This document shows, in pieces, positions 12,670 through 22,657 of a stretch of 59,560 bases of DNA (the first letter of the stretch is position 1; the number at the start of each line of letters is the position of its first letter). The notes beneath the pieces were generated by a model. That model saw only the letters and a list, made by a program, of their open reading frames with translations. It did no database searches and was not told the origin of the DNA. The translations under genes and the position numbers were made by a program. The stretch covers positions 1 to 59,560 of the forward strand of contig JADGJH010000003.1 of the NCBI GenBank assembly GCA_027596945.1. The letters are read 5' to 3'. The DNA is from Physocladia obscura. Its lineage: Eukaryota; Chytridiomycota; Chytridiomycetes; Chytridiales; Chytriomycetaceae.

Positions 12670-13830
12670 TATGTAAGTAATGGAAAAGCAAGTTTTTGAT
12701 GATTGCTCTACTGTTTCTCAAACTTTTGGATATTTTTGAGCATTTGGAACAGTAAGAAATCCATTTGTTAGAACTGTAGGTTTGAGATGAGCTTTGGAAA
12801 ACTATATTTCAGATGTGGGTTCTAAATTTGCTGATATCATTATTCAATCTCCTTTCAGTATATTAAAACTTTATTCAATCTATGGTTTGATTGGTATCTA
12901 GATGAACTTTGGGATCAGGTATACAAATACAGTGATAAATTTGTTTCTGTTGCAACTGTTTGGAGGGCATTAAAAAGATTTGGATATTCACATAAGCATG
13001 TAACATCTAATGTAATTTCTTATATTTTTCCAACATTCAATATTTCTTTAAGCTTTCTGTTGAAGTTGCAGAGCAGAATGAGATTGAATGCCAAAATTTT
13101 CTTCATTACATTGGACAATTTGATCCTAAACAACTAGTATTTGCTGATGAAGCCACTGTAAATAAAAAAACAATGAAGTAGCATTGGGGTTATGCATGGA
13201 CTAGACTTAGAGCAAATATATGGGCCCATTTGTTTGAGGACAAGGGGACTCAATTGTTAGTGTTATATTGTTAAAATGATAATTGCCTTTCTCAATCAAG
13301 CATGGTTTCCTATATGTTGATATATAGGAACATACCAGCCCAGGGACCTTAGGGGTAGGGTCCTTAGGGACCTTAGGTATATGGTCCTTACATATATTAA
13401 TTCTAGAATAGGTTCAAGAACATTTAGTAAGAGACTTTTTTATCAATTAGATCAGGATTGGCTATACTTCTTTTTTATAGCTGACACAAATGAATCTGTT
13501 TCCTGGAAATGAAAGCAAATTAGTTCTTGACAATGCAAAAATCCATAAAGATCCTCAAATTCAAGTGGCTTGTGATAATGCTGGAGTTTGACTTGTTTTT
13601 CTCTCACCATATTCACTTGATTTAAATCCAATGAGTTTCAAAATAAAACTGTGGTAATAAAAAAATTTTCTTACACAGATTGAACAGAGCTTTTACTATG
13701 TCAAGAATTATTTGCAAAGAAACAAAGAACAATTAATCCATATGGATCAACAAAATGCAATTTTTGAAGCGTATATATCTATTAATGAAAATTCATTCAC
13801 ATGCTTGATTTCATATGCAAATTATATTTG
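12670..13830 (+). pseudogene. Decayed DDE_3 (Tc1/mariner-like) transposase, copy 1
   Basis: Fragments in different frames follow the order of fungal DDE_3-superfamily transposases. An N-terminal helix-turn-helix piece (VATVWRALKRFGYS) near 12.96 kb comes first. The first catalytic Asp follows in LVFADEATVNKK (13.14 kb), the second in LVLDNAKIHKD (13.52 kb), then SPYSLDLNP (13.61 kb), and the Glu after an intron in IEQSFYYVKNYL (13.68 kb). Stops and frameshifts interrupt every part, and CpG is nearly absent. It would have been a cut-and-paste integrase. A related copy lies at 49.5-50.6 kb with the same intron between NP and IE. Confidence 0.85.
13341..13389. repeat. Short tandem/inverted GGACCTTAGG repeats
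   Basis: AGGGACCTTAGG occurs twice, separated by AGGGTCCTTAGG. Together they can pair as a hairpin (GGACC...GGTCC). The block sits inside the transposase remnant between its first and second Asp motifs, so it is probably a small later insertion or slippage product. Confidence 0.5.
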
Positions 13831-14689
13831 ACTCATGAAAGTATGGATTCCAATAAAATATTAAAAACAAATATTTGAAAGCAGAACCCTAATAATCACC
13901 AAAATCAAAAATTTCAGTGCTTTTGATTGCAATGTCTGTATGAACTTGATCCAAACAATCTTAAAGAATTGGGTAAAAAAGCGTTGTCTCTCCCAATTAT
14001 ATTTATCCCATGCTCTCAAAGTGTTGCTATCTCCATTTATGATTGTGCATGGTAAGGATTTTTAGCAGAATTCTTTTTTTTCTTTATTCTAGATTTCTTT
14101 TGTTCAAAAATCCTCCATTGCAAAAATTCCAAACAACCTTTAAAATAAATTTTGCCATTCTCCTCTTCATATAAAACTCTTATTGTATTAATACAAAGCT
14201 TCTGCTTAATGATGGAAGCAGCAAGTCTACTGTTTTTTTTAATACTTTTTAAGCAAATTGAGTGATTTCATTCAATAAAAAGTGAATTCATCTTTCAATA
14301 CAGCTTGAATCTTTTTATACTTTAACACAACATTTTTTCAGGTTGAGAAATTGGTTAATTTGATTTTTTAGTAACTTCACAATGGTGTCATTTGAAGAAA
14401 AATATCAGTTGTATGTAATTGGAAAACTGATTTTAAAACTATGAAACCTGACTGTTTTTGGAATCTCCACTAATGGTGGAACAACTGAAGGAATTTAATT
14501 GATTGAATTAGTTGTAGCTGTATATAATTGAAGAAAATTTGTTGTATTTTGGAAATTTGCTAGAAAAGGAGATGAAAATTGAGTTTTTTGATGTTTAAAT
14601 TTTGAATCATCAAATTCAGCAGTTTGAAGAAGGTTCTCAAAGTTGATGTTAGGGGTTTTTGCATTCTTTTTTTTAAATTTTTTAGGGTT
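13831..14689. other. CpG-free TE-derived sequence without a readable gene
   Basis: AT-rich, with no CG dinucleotide at all from 14041 to 14689. No open frame of interest and no recognised motif. Probably older TE sequence. Confidence 0.4.
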
Positions 14690-15250
14690 TCAGAAAAATA
14701 CAGAACTAATCAATACAGCAATCCATGCTGTTGTAAATGTTAATTTTAAGGGTCTGATTTGTCCTTCAATTTCCCGGTACAAACAACCTTCTGGACTCAA
14801 TCTACAATGATTTGAGCAAGCCTTGTTCAATTTTTCTCTTAAATCAAAAATTGTTTGCTTGCATGTTGAATTAACAGATGATTCCACTTCTATTCCAAGT
14901 GATTCAACAAGAAAAATATTTTTTTTGCTTCCTATTATTCCATGACTTTTGGTAAAAAAAAATATAATAAAACACCCCCCCCTGTTTCCTTCTTCAAACA
15001 TATAATTAAATATGGCTTCTTTGCTCCAGTAGAATTTTTTACTTCAATCAAAAATGATTCATGTTGCTTGAAATTATGAATTTTCAAAAAAGCTGGAGAT
15101 TTTACTTTTAATATGTCAACATAATATAAATTTGGATCCCATGTCAATGGATTCCATTCCATCAATTAATTTTTTAAACATTCATTGAGTTCTTCCAGTG
15201 ATTTAATTTCTGTTGGGATATCAATCTTTGTTGATTCAGTTAGGGTTGAC
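14690..15250 (-). pseudogene. TE-encoded protein remnant of unknown family (WD-LYY family), copy 1
   Basis: On the minus strand an ATG at about 15250 begins MSTLTESTKIDIP, is interrupted by a stop, and continues EWNPLTWDPNLYY...ESFLIEVKN...KKPYLIICL. Another frame follows down to 14690 with scattered Cys residues (STCKQ, KACSNHC, GCLY). The same order of motifs (KV/KI-x-IP, SL, W-x-P-x-x-WD-x-x-LYY, KKP-x-x-II) recurs on the minus strand at 52.3-52.6 kb, so it was a real protein of a repeated element. I do not recognise the family. Confidence 0.55.
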
Positions 15251-15253
15251 ATG

Positions 15254-15655
15254 TTATTTTTTACTCCAGTTTGCAAAGACACTTGCATTTGTATTTGGAC
15301 TAAAATAGTGCAGTAAATTCTGTCTGAAAAAATAAAAAATAATCAATATTCCTTTTTCTTTCTCATCCCTCTCAACTTCAGAGATTTTTTGCTTTTTTGC
15401 GGGTGACTTAGGGTTTGGCTTTACAGTCTCCTCATCACCATAATCCCCAAAATAATCAGATTTAGAAGTGTTTTCTGCTGACTGGACTATTGAGATTGTC
15501 AAGGTGTTTCCTATTGAGGCAGAATGGCCTTCTATTGAAGTCTTGCAATTACTATAGATTCTGAGGCAATTATGTGGTTTCATCTTGCACAACTTGACAG
15601 ATTGCAGTGTGAATGGAAGATCAATATATAAGCCTGTTTGTGCTAGGAATGCCAT
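15254..15655 (-). other. Hypothetical ORF in TE island, 133 codons
   Basis: An ATG opens a frame (MAFLAQTGLYIDLPF) with a hydrophilic middle (DYFGDYGDEETVKPNPK, then SPAKKQKISEVERDEKEKG). That segment looks like a nuclear-localisation or linker region. It directly precedes the WD-LYY remnant on the same strand and may be its neighbour gene or upstream exon in the same element. The last ~30 residues (FYFFRQN...) look like read-through. CpG is almost absent. Unidentified. Confidence 0.4.
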
Positions 15656-16049
15656 TACTGGAGAGTTTCAAATTTTAACTTTTGAATAATTTGTTGCCTG
15701 ATTTGCATTGGTGTGCACACAATATACTGTAATGTTCAATAGAATCAAAATTAATAAATGCGAGTTTTCCCATAATTTCTAAACTAAAGTGCAGCTGTCA
15801 CTTGTGCATCACTTATTTCCTGTGCCTTTTATTGAAGGTGGTGTAAAGAAATGTGCAGTTTTATATTGCAACGAATTAATGGTGGCAGACTAGTATTTTT
15901 CTGCAGATCAACCAGTATGTTTTTAAGTTTTGTAAAGGTGGAATTTTCTTCATTGTCTCATTCAGCTGTAATAGGAAAATTGAAATATTAAAGCAGAGAT
16001 AATAATAATTAAAGCCTCATTTTAGTTTAAAATAGAGAAATAAATATCA
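15656..16049. other. AT-rich, no gene seen
   Basis: CpG-poor spacer between the TE remnants and the decayed aspartic protease fragment. No motif or ORF that I can support. Confidence 0.4.
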
Positions 16050-16310
16050 TTGTGCATAAACAGTCTACAAAAATCCCAATTGATTGTTTGAATGCTACAC
16101 AGAGAGAGTATGCAGACTAGAAGAATATCCCCAAACACATACAAAGGGCTATTGCCTGTCAAATTGCTACTCTGCAAATACCTGATGCACATGAATAAAC
16201 CTTGTTTAATATATACCCTGCAGGATAAATTTAAATAGTTGCAAATTCATCTACAAGTGTACTTGCAAGTCACCAATAGTTTTCACTTGATAGTCATTGT
16301 AAGCTTTGTA
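16050..16310 (-). pseudogene. Decayed duplicate of the aspartic protease 3' end
   Basis: The sequence follows the 3' end of the neighbouring aspartic protease locus base for base with roughly two-thirds identity by eye. For example ATCCCAATTGATTGTTTGAAT matches ATCCCAATTTGTTGTTTTGAAT, and ACCCTGCAGGATAA matches ATTCTGCAGGGTTAA. Most differences remove CpG sites that the other copy retains. It is an older tandem copy in the same orientation, about 0.4 kb away, and covers only the C-terminal ~85 codons. Confidence 0.65.
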
Positions 16311-16460
16311 CCTGAAAAAAAAAATCATAAAATAAGCCTTTAAAGAGATTGAAGAAGCCGGAACAGCGTCAATAAATAAATATATTTCCATAATATTACA
16401 AAAAAAAACAAAATTTATTTCATAAAACATTTAAAGTAAAAAAATTTCAAAACAACAAAT

Positions 16461-17360
16461 TTAGGCATGAACGGCCTGCGCAAATCCCAATTTGTTGTTT
16501 TGAATATCAAACATGGAATAAGCAGCCCGAAGAAACTCATCACAAAAAATATACGCAGGTCCGTTGCCAGCCAACCGGCCAATCTGCGAAATACCCGACG
16601 CACATGAACTACTACCCTGGTTCAATACATATTCTGCAGGGTTAATTGAAATAGCAACAGATTCTAGTGAGAACTTGATGATTGGGCCAGTGCTGGCGCT
16701 GCAATCAATAGAGTATACACCCGTGCTAGAATTGTAAGAATTGGCTCCGATAGAGCTGAGTTGATTGAATCCGCCAAAGGTTTGGAACTAGCAAGAGAGT
16801 GGTTCCAGTGTCAGCAATAGCGTCACTGGAACCGTCGGTGCAAGAATTCTTAACGCCCTTCAGAATAGATTTCTCCTGATACTGAGCCGGAGCCGCACGA
16901 TGTTGAGAAGGTATTTTCGAAGTCAGAGACGCTGGAATCAGTGATGTCAAATGCTGCTTGGCCTACAATGGTGACAGTTAACAAAATAAAACTGAGTAAC
17001 TAATAATAATAATAATATAGTGATGAAATAAATACCAGAGGAGCCGCAAGAGCCATTACTGGAAGCGCAAGTCGAGCCGCGAACCCAAACATCAGAAGAA
17101 CCCGTGTCCAAATCGAAAGAAAACTACTGCGTACCAAGTGTGGCTGTTGTAGTGTACAGTTCATTGTTGGAGTTTATCAAGTTGACTGAACGACGTCCGT
17201 TGTTAGCCGGTGTCAGTGCAATGTTCAAGTTGTGCCGCTTGATTGCATTCAAAATACTGTTCTTAAAGCCAGTTTTCTTGCCCGGCTCACGCCAAATACG
17301 AACTGGATTTGCTGCATGTGCCGCGATTGTTGACCCCAAAAGAACTGCTGCCAACTTCAT
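16461..17360 (-). pseudogene. Pepsin-like secreted aspartic protease, broken
   Basis: The start MKLAAVLLGSTIAAHAANP is a signal peptide followed by a short propeptide. The first catalytic motif FSFDLDTGSSDVWV and the second (AIADTGTTLLLVP) are both present, and the C-terminal end AAYSMFDIQNNKLGFAQ is typical of family A1. Lesions: an in-frame TAG at 17126-17124 just before FSFDLDTGSSD (a Gln codon is expected, so CAG to TAG); a missing middle of roughly 150 residues between SGEIYSEG and VKNSCTDG; and two reading-frame changes after TTLLLVP. An intron of about 70 nt near 17.03-16.96 kb is still recognisable. A TATAAATA box lies upstream. It should not give an active enzyme. Confidence 0.85.
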
Positions 17361-17425
17361 TTGTCTTTTTTTTAGTCTGTTTTGCTTGTTTGTGATGAAT
17401 AAAAATGTAATAGGGAACAGTGGAG

Positions 17426-17433
17426 TATTTATA
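17426..17433 (-). promoter_or_regulatory. TATA box of the aspartic protease pseudogene
   Basis: TATAAATA on the minus strand, about 66 bp before the ATG at 17360, at the usual distance for a highly expressed secreted-enzyme gene. Confidence 0.5.
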
Positions 17434-17985
17434 CCTGTTTTAAAAATTTTTGCGTGGCGTTAGAGATCTTAACGGCTTGAGCAAATGAAATTTTCTCTAA
17501 ACGACACGACAGAAACAAGTAGAATAACTAGAAACAGCCTGGAAGCTCTGCAAAGTGAATTGACATAACTGAGTAAATATTATAGAAAAAAAATTGCTTA
17601 GGCTGGCACTTTATTTTTTATATTCAGTTTAATGATTTCTGTCATGGGGTTATCATCGGGTCTCAGTGAAAAATTAACAGTCAGAGACTAAAACCTTAAC
17701 TATAATGTCACAATGCATTGAAGAAAGAAATTGGAATCAGAAATTCTATGTCACGAGTAACAGTTCGTATGAGTTTAGTGACAATACAAAAGCAAATCTT
17801 ATGGAATAGAAGCATCAGTGCCGTCATTTATCATGGAACAAATAAAAATAATTTGGGTGGTAACCCGGAATTATTTTAGAAAAAATAAAATTTCTTAAGT
17901 TATTTGGATTTCAATAAGTAAATAAATATCTAAAGCCTGAAATTGTCCGGAATGAAGTTTTCGAAAAAAAAAAAACGGATTGATA
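17434..17985. other. Intergenic, divergent promoter region
   Basis: Lies between the aspartic protease pseudogene (-) and the first thioesterase (+). AT-rich with normal CpG. No further site recognised. Confidence 0.5.
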
Positions 17986-18570
17986 ATGAAAGTCGCAGTA
18001 GGAGGATTTGCAAGCAACGTAGAAACACGGGAATCGCTGCCACCGCTAGTATCCAAACTCCTGGACGAATATCCCGCGCTGGTTACGCTGGGGGTGCAAT
18101 GGGGCGACCAGGACGTGCACCACAACATCAACAACGTTGCATATGCGCGCTATTTTGAAAGCGCACGCATCCGGATGTTTGACGCAATTCGTGAAGTGGG
18201 CGCGGGCGGCGCCGGATTCGCACAGTTTGTTTCATCCGAATCAGAACAAACAATGATCGGCGAAACGACACGCAACATTGCGATACGCTATAAGGCGCGG
18301 CTGTTCTACCCTGACACAGTGACGGCTGGGTGCCGTGTTGTTGACGTTGACGACTTCAGTGTTTATCTGGAGTTGCGCTTAATCAGCCACAAATCAAACA
18401 AAGTTGTGGCTGAGGGAACCGCGACAAACACGAATATTGACTTTGCGAAAAGCAGAAAGGTACCTTATAACGTAAATGTTGCAAACGCGTATCGAGAGTT
18501 GATTGGCTGGTCTGCCACTGCGCCGGGAAACGACTCAAAACAGTCCAGTATCAACAAGTCCAATCTGTAA
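17986..18570 (+). CDS. Hotdog-fold acyl-CoA thioesterase-like protein 1, intronless, 194 aa
   Basis: 4HBT/YbgC-type hotdog protein; the family hydrolyses acyl-CoA thioesters. The start is the ATG of MKVAVGGFASN, aligned with its two paralogues. The signature is VQWGDQDVHHNINNVAYARYF. The paralogues read D-x-D-x-x-x-H-x-NN, but here the conserved His is Asn (HHNINN) while the Asp is kept. Later motifs are RYKARLFYPDTVTAG and LISHKSNKVVAEGTA. It is the first of three tandem, same-strand copies and the only one without introns. The C-terminus has ~25 extra Ser/Asn-rich residues. There is no targeting signal, so cytosolic location is likely. Substrate unknown. Confidence 0.85.
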   Translation: MKVAVGGFASNVETRESLPPLVSKLLDEYPALVTLGVQWGDQDVHHNINNVAYARYFESARIRMFDAIREVGAGGAGFAQFVSSESEQTMIGETTRNIAIRYKARLFYPDTVTAGCRVVDVDDFSVYLELRLISHKSNKVVAEGTATNTNIDFAKSRKVPYNVNVANAYRELIGWSATAPGNDSKQSSINKSNL

Positions 18571-18623
18571 AAACCCAAAATAAAATAAGTTGTAAAATTT
18601 ATCTGACAATTCGTTGCTGACAA

Positions 18624-19287
18624 ATGTCGAAGCTCGCTGTCGCAGCTGGCGGATTACCCACAAACGACGAAACCCGCGCTGCATTATCTTCGGAAGTAGC
18701 AAATCTGCTTACCGCTTATCCATCCTTGACAACGATTCCTATCCAATGGGGTGATATGGATGCGTAAGAAAAGCAGTATTAGAAAAATTTTTTTTTTGAT
18801 GCAACCCAAAAAAAACAGTTACCGCCATCTCAACAATGTCTACTACATGCGCATATTCGAAACCGGTCGCTTGGCTTACTTTATAAACATTTGGGGGAAA
18901 CACGTCGGAGAAAAACGAGCTGTAGATTTCCTTTCAGGAACAGGAATCGGCATTGTTGTTGCCGATACTCTTATGAAGTACAAGTTTCCTGTCACTTTTC
19001 CAGACACAAGTAATATCTAAAAAATAATTGTTGATAAATTTAAGTAAACTTAATAAATAGTTACTGTTGGCATCAAACTTGATTTGAATAAAGTCTACAC
19101 TGACAGATTTGATCTCATTGGACGTCTTGTTTCGCATAAACACGGAATAGTTGTTGCAGAGGGCCGCACTACACTTGTTTGTTACGATCATCAGGCAAAA
19201 AAAAAAGCTGACATACCCCTGGATTTTTTGGAAGCAATCCGGGTGACTGACGGCGATTTCTCTCTCAATAAATTTTCAAAACTTTGA
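18624..19287 (+). CDS. Hotdog-fold acyl-CoA thioesterase-like protein 2, 3 exons, 185 aa
   Basis: Exons 18624-18763, 18819-19009 and 19061-19287 join in frame. Motifs: IPIQWGDMDAYRHLNNVYYM with the canonical Asp and His, YKFPVTFPDTITVG, and LVSHKHGIVVAEGRTTLV. It starts only 53 bp after the stop of copy 1, so the copies are tightly packed. The N-terminus MSKLAVAAGGLPTNDETRAA aligns with the other two copies. No targeting peptide is seen. Substrate cannot be named from sequence. Confidence 0.85.
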
Positions 19288-19710
19288 ATAATTCCTGGTT
19301 CATTCTAGTGCATAAATTCAATAACACAAACCCGGGACTTGCTGTTGCTATTGATGGTGTATAGTTTATTTTTTGCCGGTGTGATTAGGTGACTAAAATA
19401 TTTCGATTTTGATTTTGTCAAAAACTGATCGGCAATTTAAAAAGCCGATTTTTTCCTGGTTGGCTTCGTGCGAATTAAAATTGAATCAGCTTATTTATTT
19501 TCAGTGAAATAGTTGTTGGTTTTTCTTCATTATACTTGATTAGCAGGATACTTGGGGTTTCCGACAGCCATTTTGCCCAACTCTTCTCTCCCTTATTTTG
19601 AGCAGGTCCAAGTATGTTTTTTCAACTCTATTTCATAATATGGGACATTATCTCTTATTTTCTTGGAAGTCTGTATTTGTTTTGAAAATATTTGTCAGCA
19701 TTACAAAAAA
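19288..19710. other. Spacer between thioesterase copies 2 and 3
   Basis: AT-rich 3'/5' flank, no gene seen. It is much longer than the 53-bp spacer between copies 1 and 2, so copy 3 probably has its own promoter here. Confidence 0.5.
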
Positions 19711-20558
19711 ATGAATTTGATCCGGCGGTTGTTTTCGACGGCAAATTCAACAGGAATTAAATCGGTTCCAGTAGGCGCGTTTGCATCCGTTGAGCAAATA
19801 CGACAATCGCTTCCACTTGCAGTTTCTACAGTGCTGAAAGATTACCCGTCGCTGATTACGTAAAAAAAATAAGAAAAAACCTTTTGCGAAATAACATAAT
19901 AATCACAGCCTTCCGGTTCAGTGGGGTGAACAGGACAGCTATGGGCATCTTAATAATGTGTATTATATGCGCTATGTAAGAGGAATAACGCTATGTTCTT
20001 ATTTGGTTTTTTTTTTTTTGAGAGAGCTCCATGTGTGAACTGTTGAAAATAACCAGTTTGAATCGGGACGTCTTGCGTATTTCGAACAAGTTCTCGCGAA
20101 ACATATTCCTGCCCCAGACGTTGCTGCATTTATCAACGCCGCGGCGCTAAAGAGTATTGGACCGATAGTTAAATCCATCGTGTTAAACTATCGTCGCGTT
20201 GTCACGTATCCAGACACTGGTTAAGTTTTTCTCCAAATCCTGTGTGGCAATTGCCTAATTTACATTCGGCGAATTCTGCGCGTATACGCGTGTGTGACAA
20301 AACCAAAATAATAACAGAACACAAAAAACCAAAATAGTTACCGTTGGGATTACAGCAGACCTATCATCCGTCACACGCGATCGATTTGTTCAAAAATGTT
20401 GCATCGTCAGTCACAAGCATGCTGCTGTTGTTGCTGACGGCTCCACCACTGTTGTAACATATGACTACGCCAAGGGTGTAAAGGCGGATATTCCACCAAG
20501 TGTTCTCGCTGCAATTAGAACCGAACAGAATGATATTTCCTCTTCACTGCAACAATAA
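19711..20558 (+). CDS. Hotdog-fold acyl-CoA thioesterase-like protein 3, probably mitochondrial, 4 exons, 199 aa
   Basis: Exons 19711-19859, 19909-19975, 20057-20219 and 20338-20558. The N-terminus MNLIRRLFSTANSTG is basic, hydroxylated and acid-free, which suggests a mitochondrial presequence absent from copies 1 and 2. Core motifs: LPVQWGEQDSYGHLNNVYYM (Asp and His kept), YRRVVTYPDTVTVG, and IVSHKHAAVVADGSTTVV. Two of its three introns fall where copy 2 has introns; the extra one splits MRY/FESG. Copies 2 and 3 are closer to each other than to copy 1. An acyl-CoA substrate is expected from the family. Confidence 0.85.
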
Positions 20559-20881
20559 AGTAATAATGATCCTAAAAATTTTAGATAACAACCATGATGA
20601 GATTCAGCTTGGTGGGTCTCACTGGAGCGTGTTAAAAATTAAGAAATGATATAAGCGGCATTCAAGAATTCTGTGGTGTTTGTAATTCGCCCAAACTGTA
20701 GCCTTCCGCCAGCTAATTTTGCCGTCCCACTAGATCAAGAGCAGCAAGATACTTTTGTTGTTCTAGTTAGATATCAATTGAAATAAAAACTTAAGTAATT
20801 GGATGCGGAATAATTCTTTTATTTTAACTATACTGGTGACCTTACTTCACGATTTATATATAATTATAAGCCAGCATATAA
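20559..20881. other. Intergenic between convergent 3' ends
   Basis: 3' flanks of thioesterase 3 (+) and the transporter stump (-). No gene seen. Confidence 0.5.
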
Positions 20882-21297
20882 TTACACTTCACTTTCTAGT
20901 TTTGCTAGATTCGTTGGGACTGGGGTGTAGTCGGGTAATCCATATAAATATGTGGCTGCAAACGACAGAAAAAAGAAGTTTAAATATTTGGGAACGGTAC
21001 AGCAATCGATGCAACCACCGACAGAATTAACGCGATTGAAGTGGCAAATCCTTTAAGAATATTGTCGGCGTACTGGAAATAGATTATTAATCTTATTTGA
21101 ATACCAATATGATACCCGAATGCCACTTACTTTGACCGCAAAGGCTACGAGCAGTCCGCCGAATCCGGAATTCGCGATTGCAACTAGAACCCAAGCATAG
21201 TAGCCAACAAATATACCCTTATTCGCAATAATTGCACCGTCTATGCCATACATTGAAGCAAGTGCCGGAATTATGCTGTAAAAATCTCCACCTGGGA
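20882..21297 (-). pseudogene. Nucleotide-sugar transporter (SLC35A-type), 3' stump only
   Basis: The minus strand encodes GYYAWVLVAIANSGFGGLLVAFAVK, a phase-compatible intron (21133-21074), YADNILKGFATSIALILS, and after a second intron ATYLYGLPDYTP and a stop. GGLLVA-x-V/A-K-YADNILKGFATS is the C-terminal signature of Golgi UDP-galactose/CMP-sialate-type transporters. Everything upstream of about 21297, some 200 residues with seven or eight membrane helices, is missing and is replaced by CpG-depleted TE sequence. About 20 residues also seem lost between the last helix and YLYG. It cannot make a working transporter unless the 5' part lies elsewhere. Confidence 0.75.
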
Positions 21298-21403
21298 TAT
21301 GAAACAGATGCCTAGTAGTTACAAAAATTCCACTGGTGTAGACTTTTTCTCAAACTTTCGTCTACAATTCAGCATTTCTTATTCTAATTCAATATTAGAA
21401 ACT

Positions 21404-21544
21404 ATGAAGTGTGTTGTTCCATCTACAAGTATTCCTTCTAAATATTTGATATCTCTTCCAATGGGAACTGTCTGCAACGATCCACAAAATAATCATATCT
21501 GCAAGGTTGATGAAAAGAAATTAACTCAACTCTTTCAAAAGTAG
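21404..21544 (+). pseudogene. Small conserved TE ORF (PST/DPQN family), copy A
   Basis: MKCVVPSTSIPSKYLISLPM leads into GTVCNDPQNNHICKVDEKKL. Residue for residue it resembles a plus-strand ORF at 38984-39100 (VTIPSTTVRNKFLKTLP, then GTIYKDPQNKQIYEVQEHKI). The shared pattern is PST-x6-L-x2-LP-x-GT-x3-DPQN-x2-I-x-V-x-E-x-K. It lies in CpG-depleted sequence right at the break in the transporter gene. A possible intron follows, then a coiled-coil-like stretch (LKERINELEQTIRKLKSKSK, about 21.65 kb). Function unknown; perhaps a DNA-binding accessory protein of the element. Confidence 0.55.
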
Positions 21545-22657
21545 GTGTTCCTTGTTTAGTTCAGAGGAATTTATTTTGATTGAAGGGCAAGAAAAACACT
21601 TTAAACTCAAAAATCCTGTTTGATTCAATGTTAACCAATCTTTGAAGGAAAGAATCAACGAGCTTGAACAAACCATAAGGAAATTAAAATCAAAGAGCAA
21701 GTCTGTTTCAGATGAATCAAAACTCCCATTGCAATCAAAAAGACAGAGATTAAGAAGACACTAACCAAATTCGATAAAATAAAGCAGCTTATGGAAAGGA
21801 AAGAATATTACTAGACTGACAAAGAAGCTTTCCAAGCATATCAAGCAGAGCCTTTTAAGACTGCAAGAAGATTGTGGCATGATCTGAATGTCATATTTGA
21901 CATTATCCAGAACCAGCCTGCTATGCAGAAGAGGAAGCATCTCAAGAATGACACTGTAGATGAAAAAGTAGTGTTATTTAATGTGAAAAAGCCCTGCATT
22001 GAAGTAATTAGATCAGCTGTCATCTGTTCCTTATTTGTTTTGTCCTGGAATACTTGATTCTTGATAACATGCCATCCATTCTCAAGCATTTGTAATATCA
22101 CATTGTCATCTGTATCTAAGTCTTTCCATTTCAAGTCTCTTAAATTTGTCTGACATTTTACATGGACTGCTCAAACAGAGATTGCATTATCTGAAGACCA
22201 AAATTGGATCAGAATTTCTTTTCTGAATAAGCATGCAGAACTTGTATAATAGAAGCTGAAATACCACTGAATCCCAAGATGAAACAAGCATATATCAAAT
22301 CTCAACTATGAAATTTTGAAGAGCCAAAAGTGAGATCTTAAATCAATAAATCTCTTTGTCTCCCACATGCAATTTTTCGTGATACATCAAAACTACATCA
22401 AATTATGTCACAAGTAAAAAAAAATGCTTCAAAAATAAATGACTTTCCAAATCAAAAACTTTTAATTATTTGTGTTTCATAAAGCAGTATTTATATAATT
22501 CAAAATAATTCAAACTAATTGCACAAAATCACTGCGCAAGATCTTTATTTGCAAAACTGTCCAGAGAAAAAAATTAAAATTTAAAATTTAAAAAAATTTA
22601 AAAAAAAACACCTATTCAAAATATATGACGCCAAAAATAGGTTTCACAGGCTCTAAA
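21545..22657. other. CpG-depleted TE island beside the transporter break
   Basis: Between 21.8 and 22.14 kb both strands carry readable frames: plus AYQAEPFKTARRLWHDLNVIF and minus KWKDLDTDDNVILQMLENGW. I cannot tell which was coding, nor identify either. From 22.3 to 22.65 kb the sequence is AT-rich 3' flank of the Nab2-like gene. Confidence 0.4.

Noticed and set aside
17124..17126. TAG in the aspartic protease as a sign of UAG reassigned to glutamine
   Set aside because: The same locus has other lesions (central deletion, two frame changes), and the CHY/RING gene in this window ends naturally at TAG. A plain nonsense mutation is the simpler reading.
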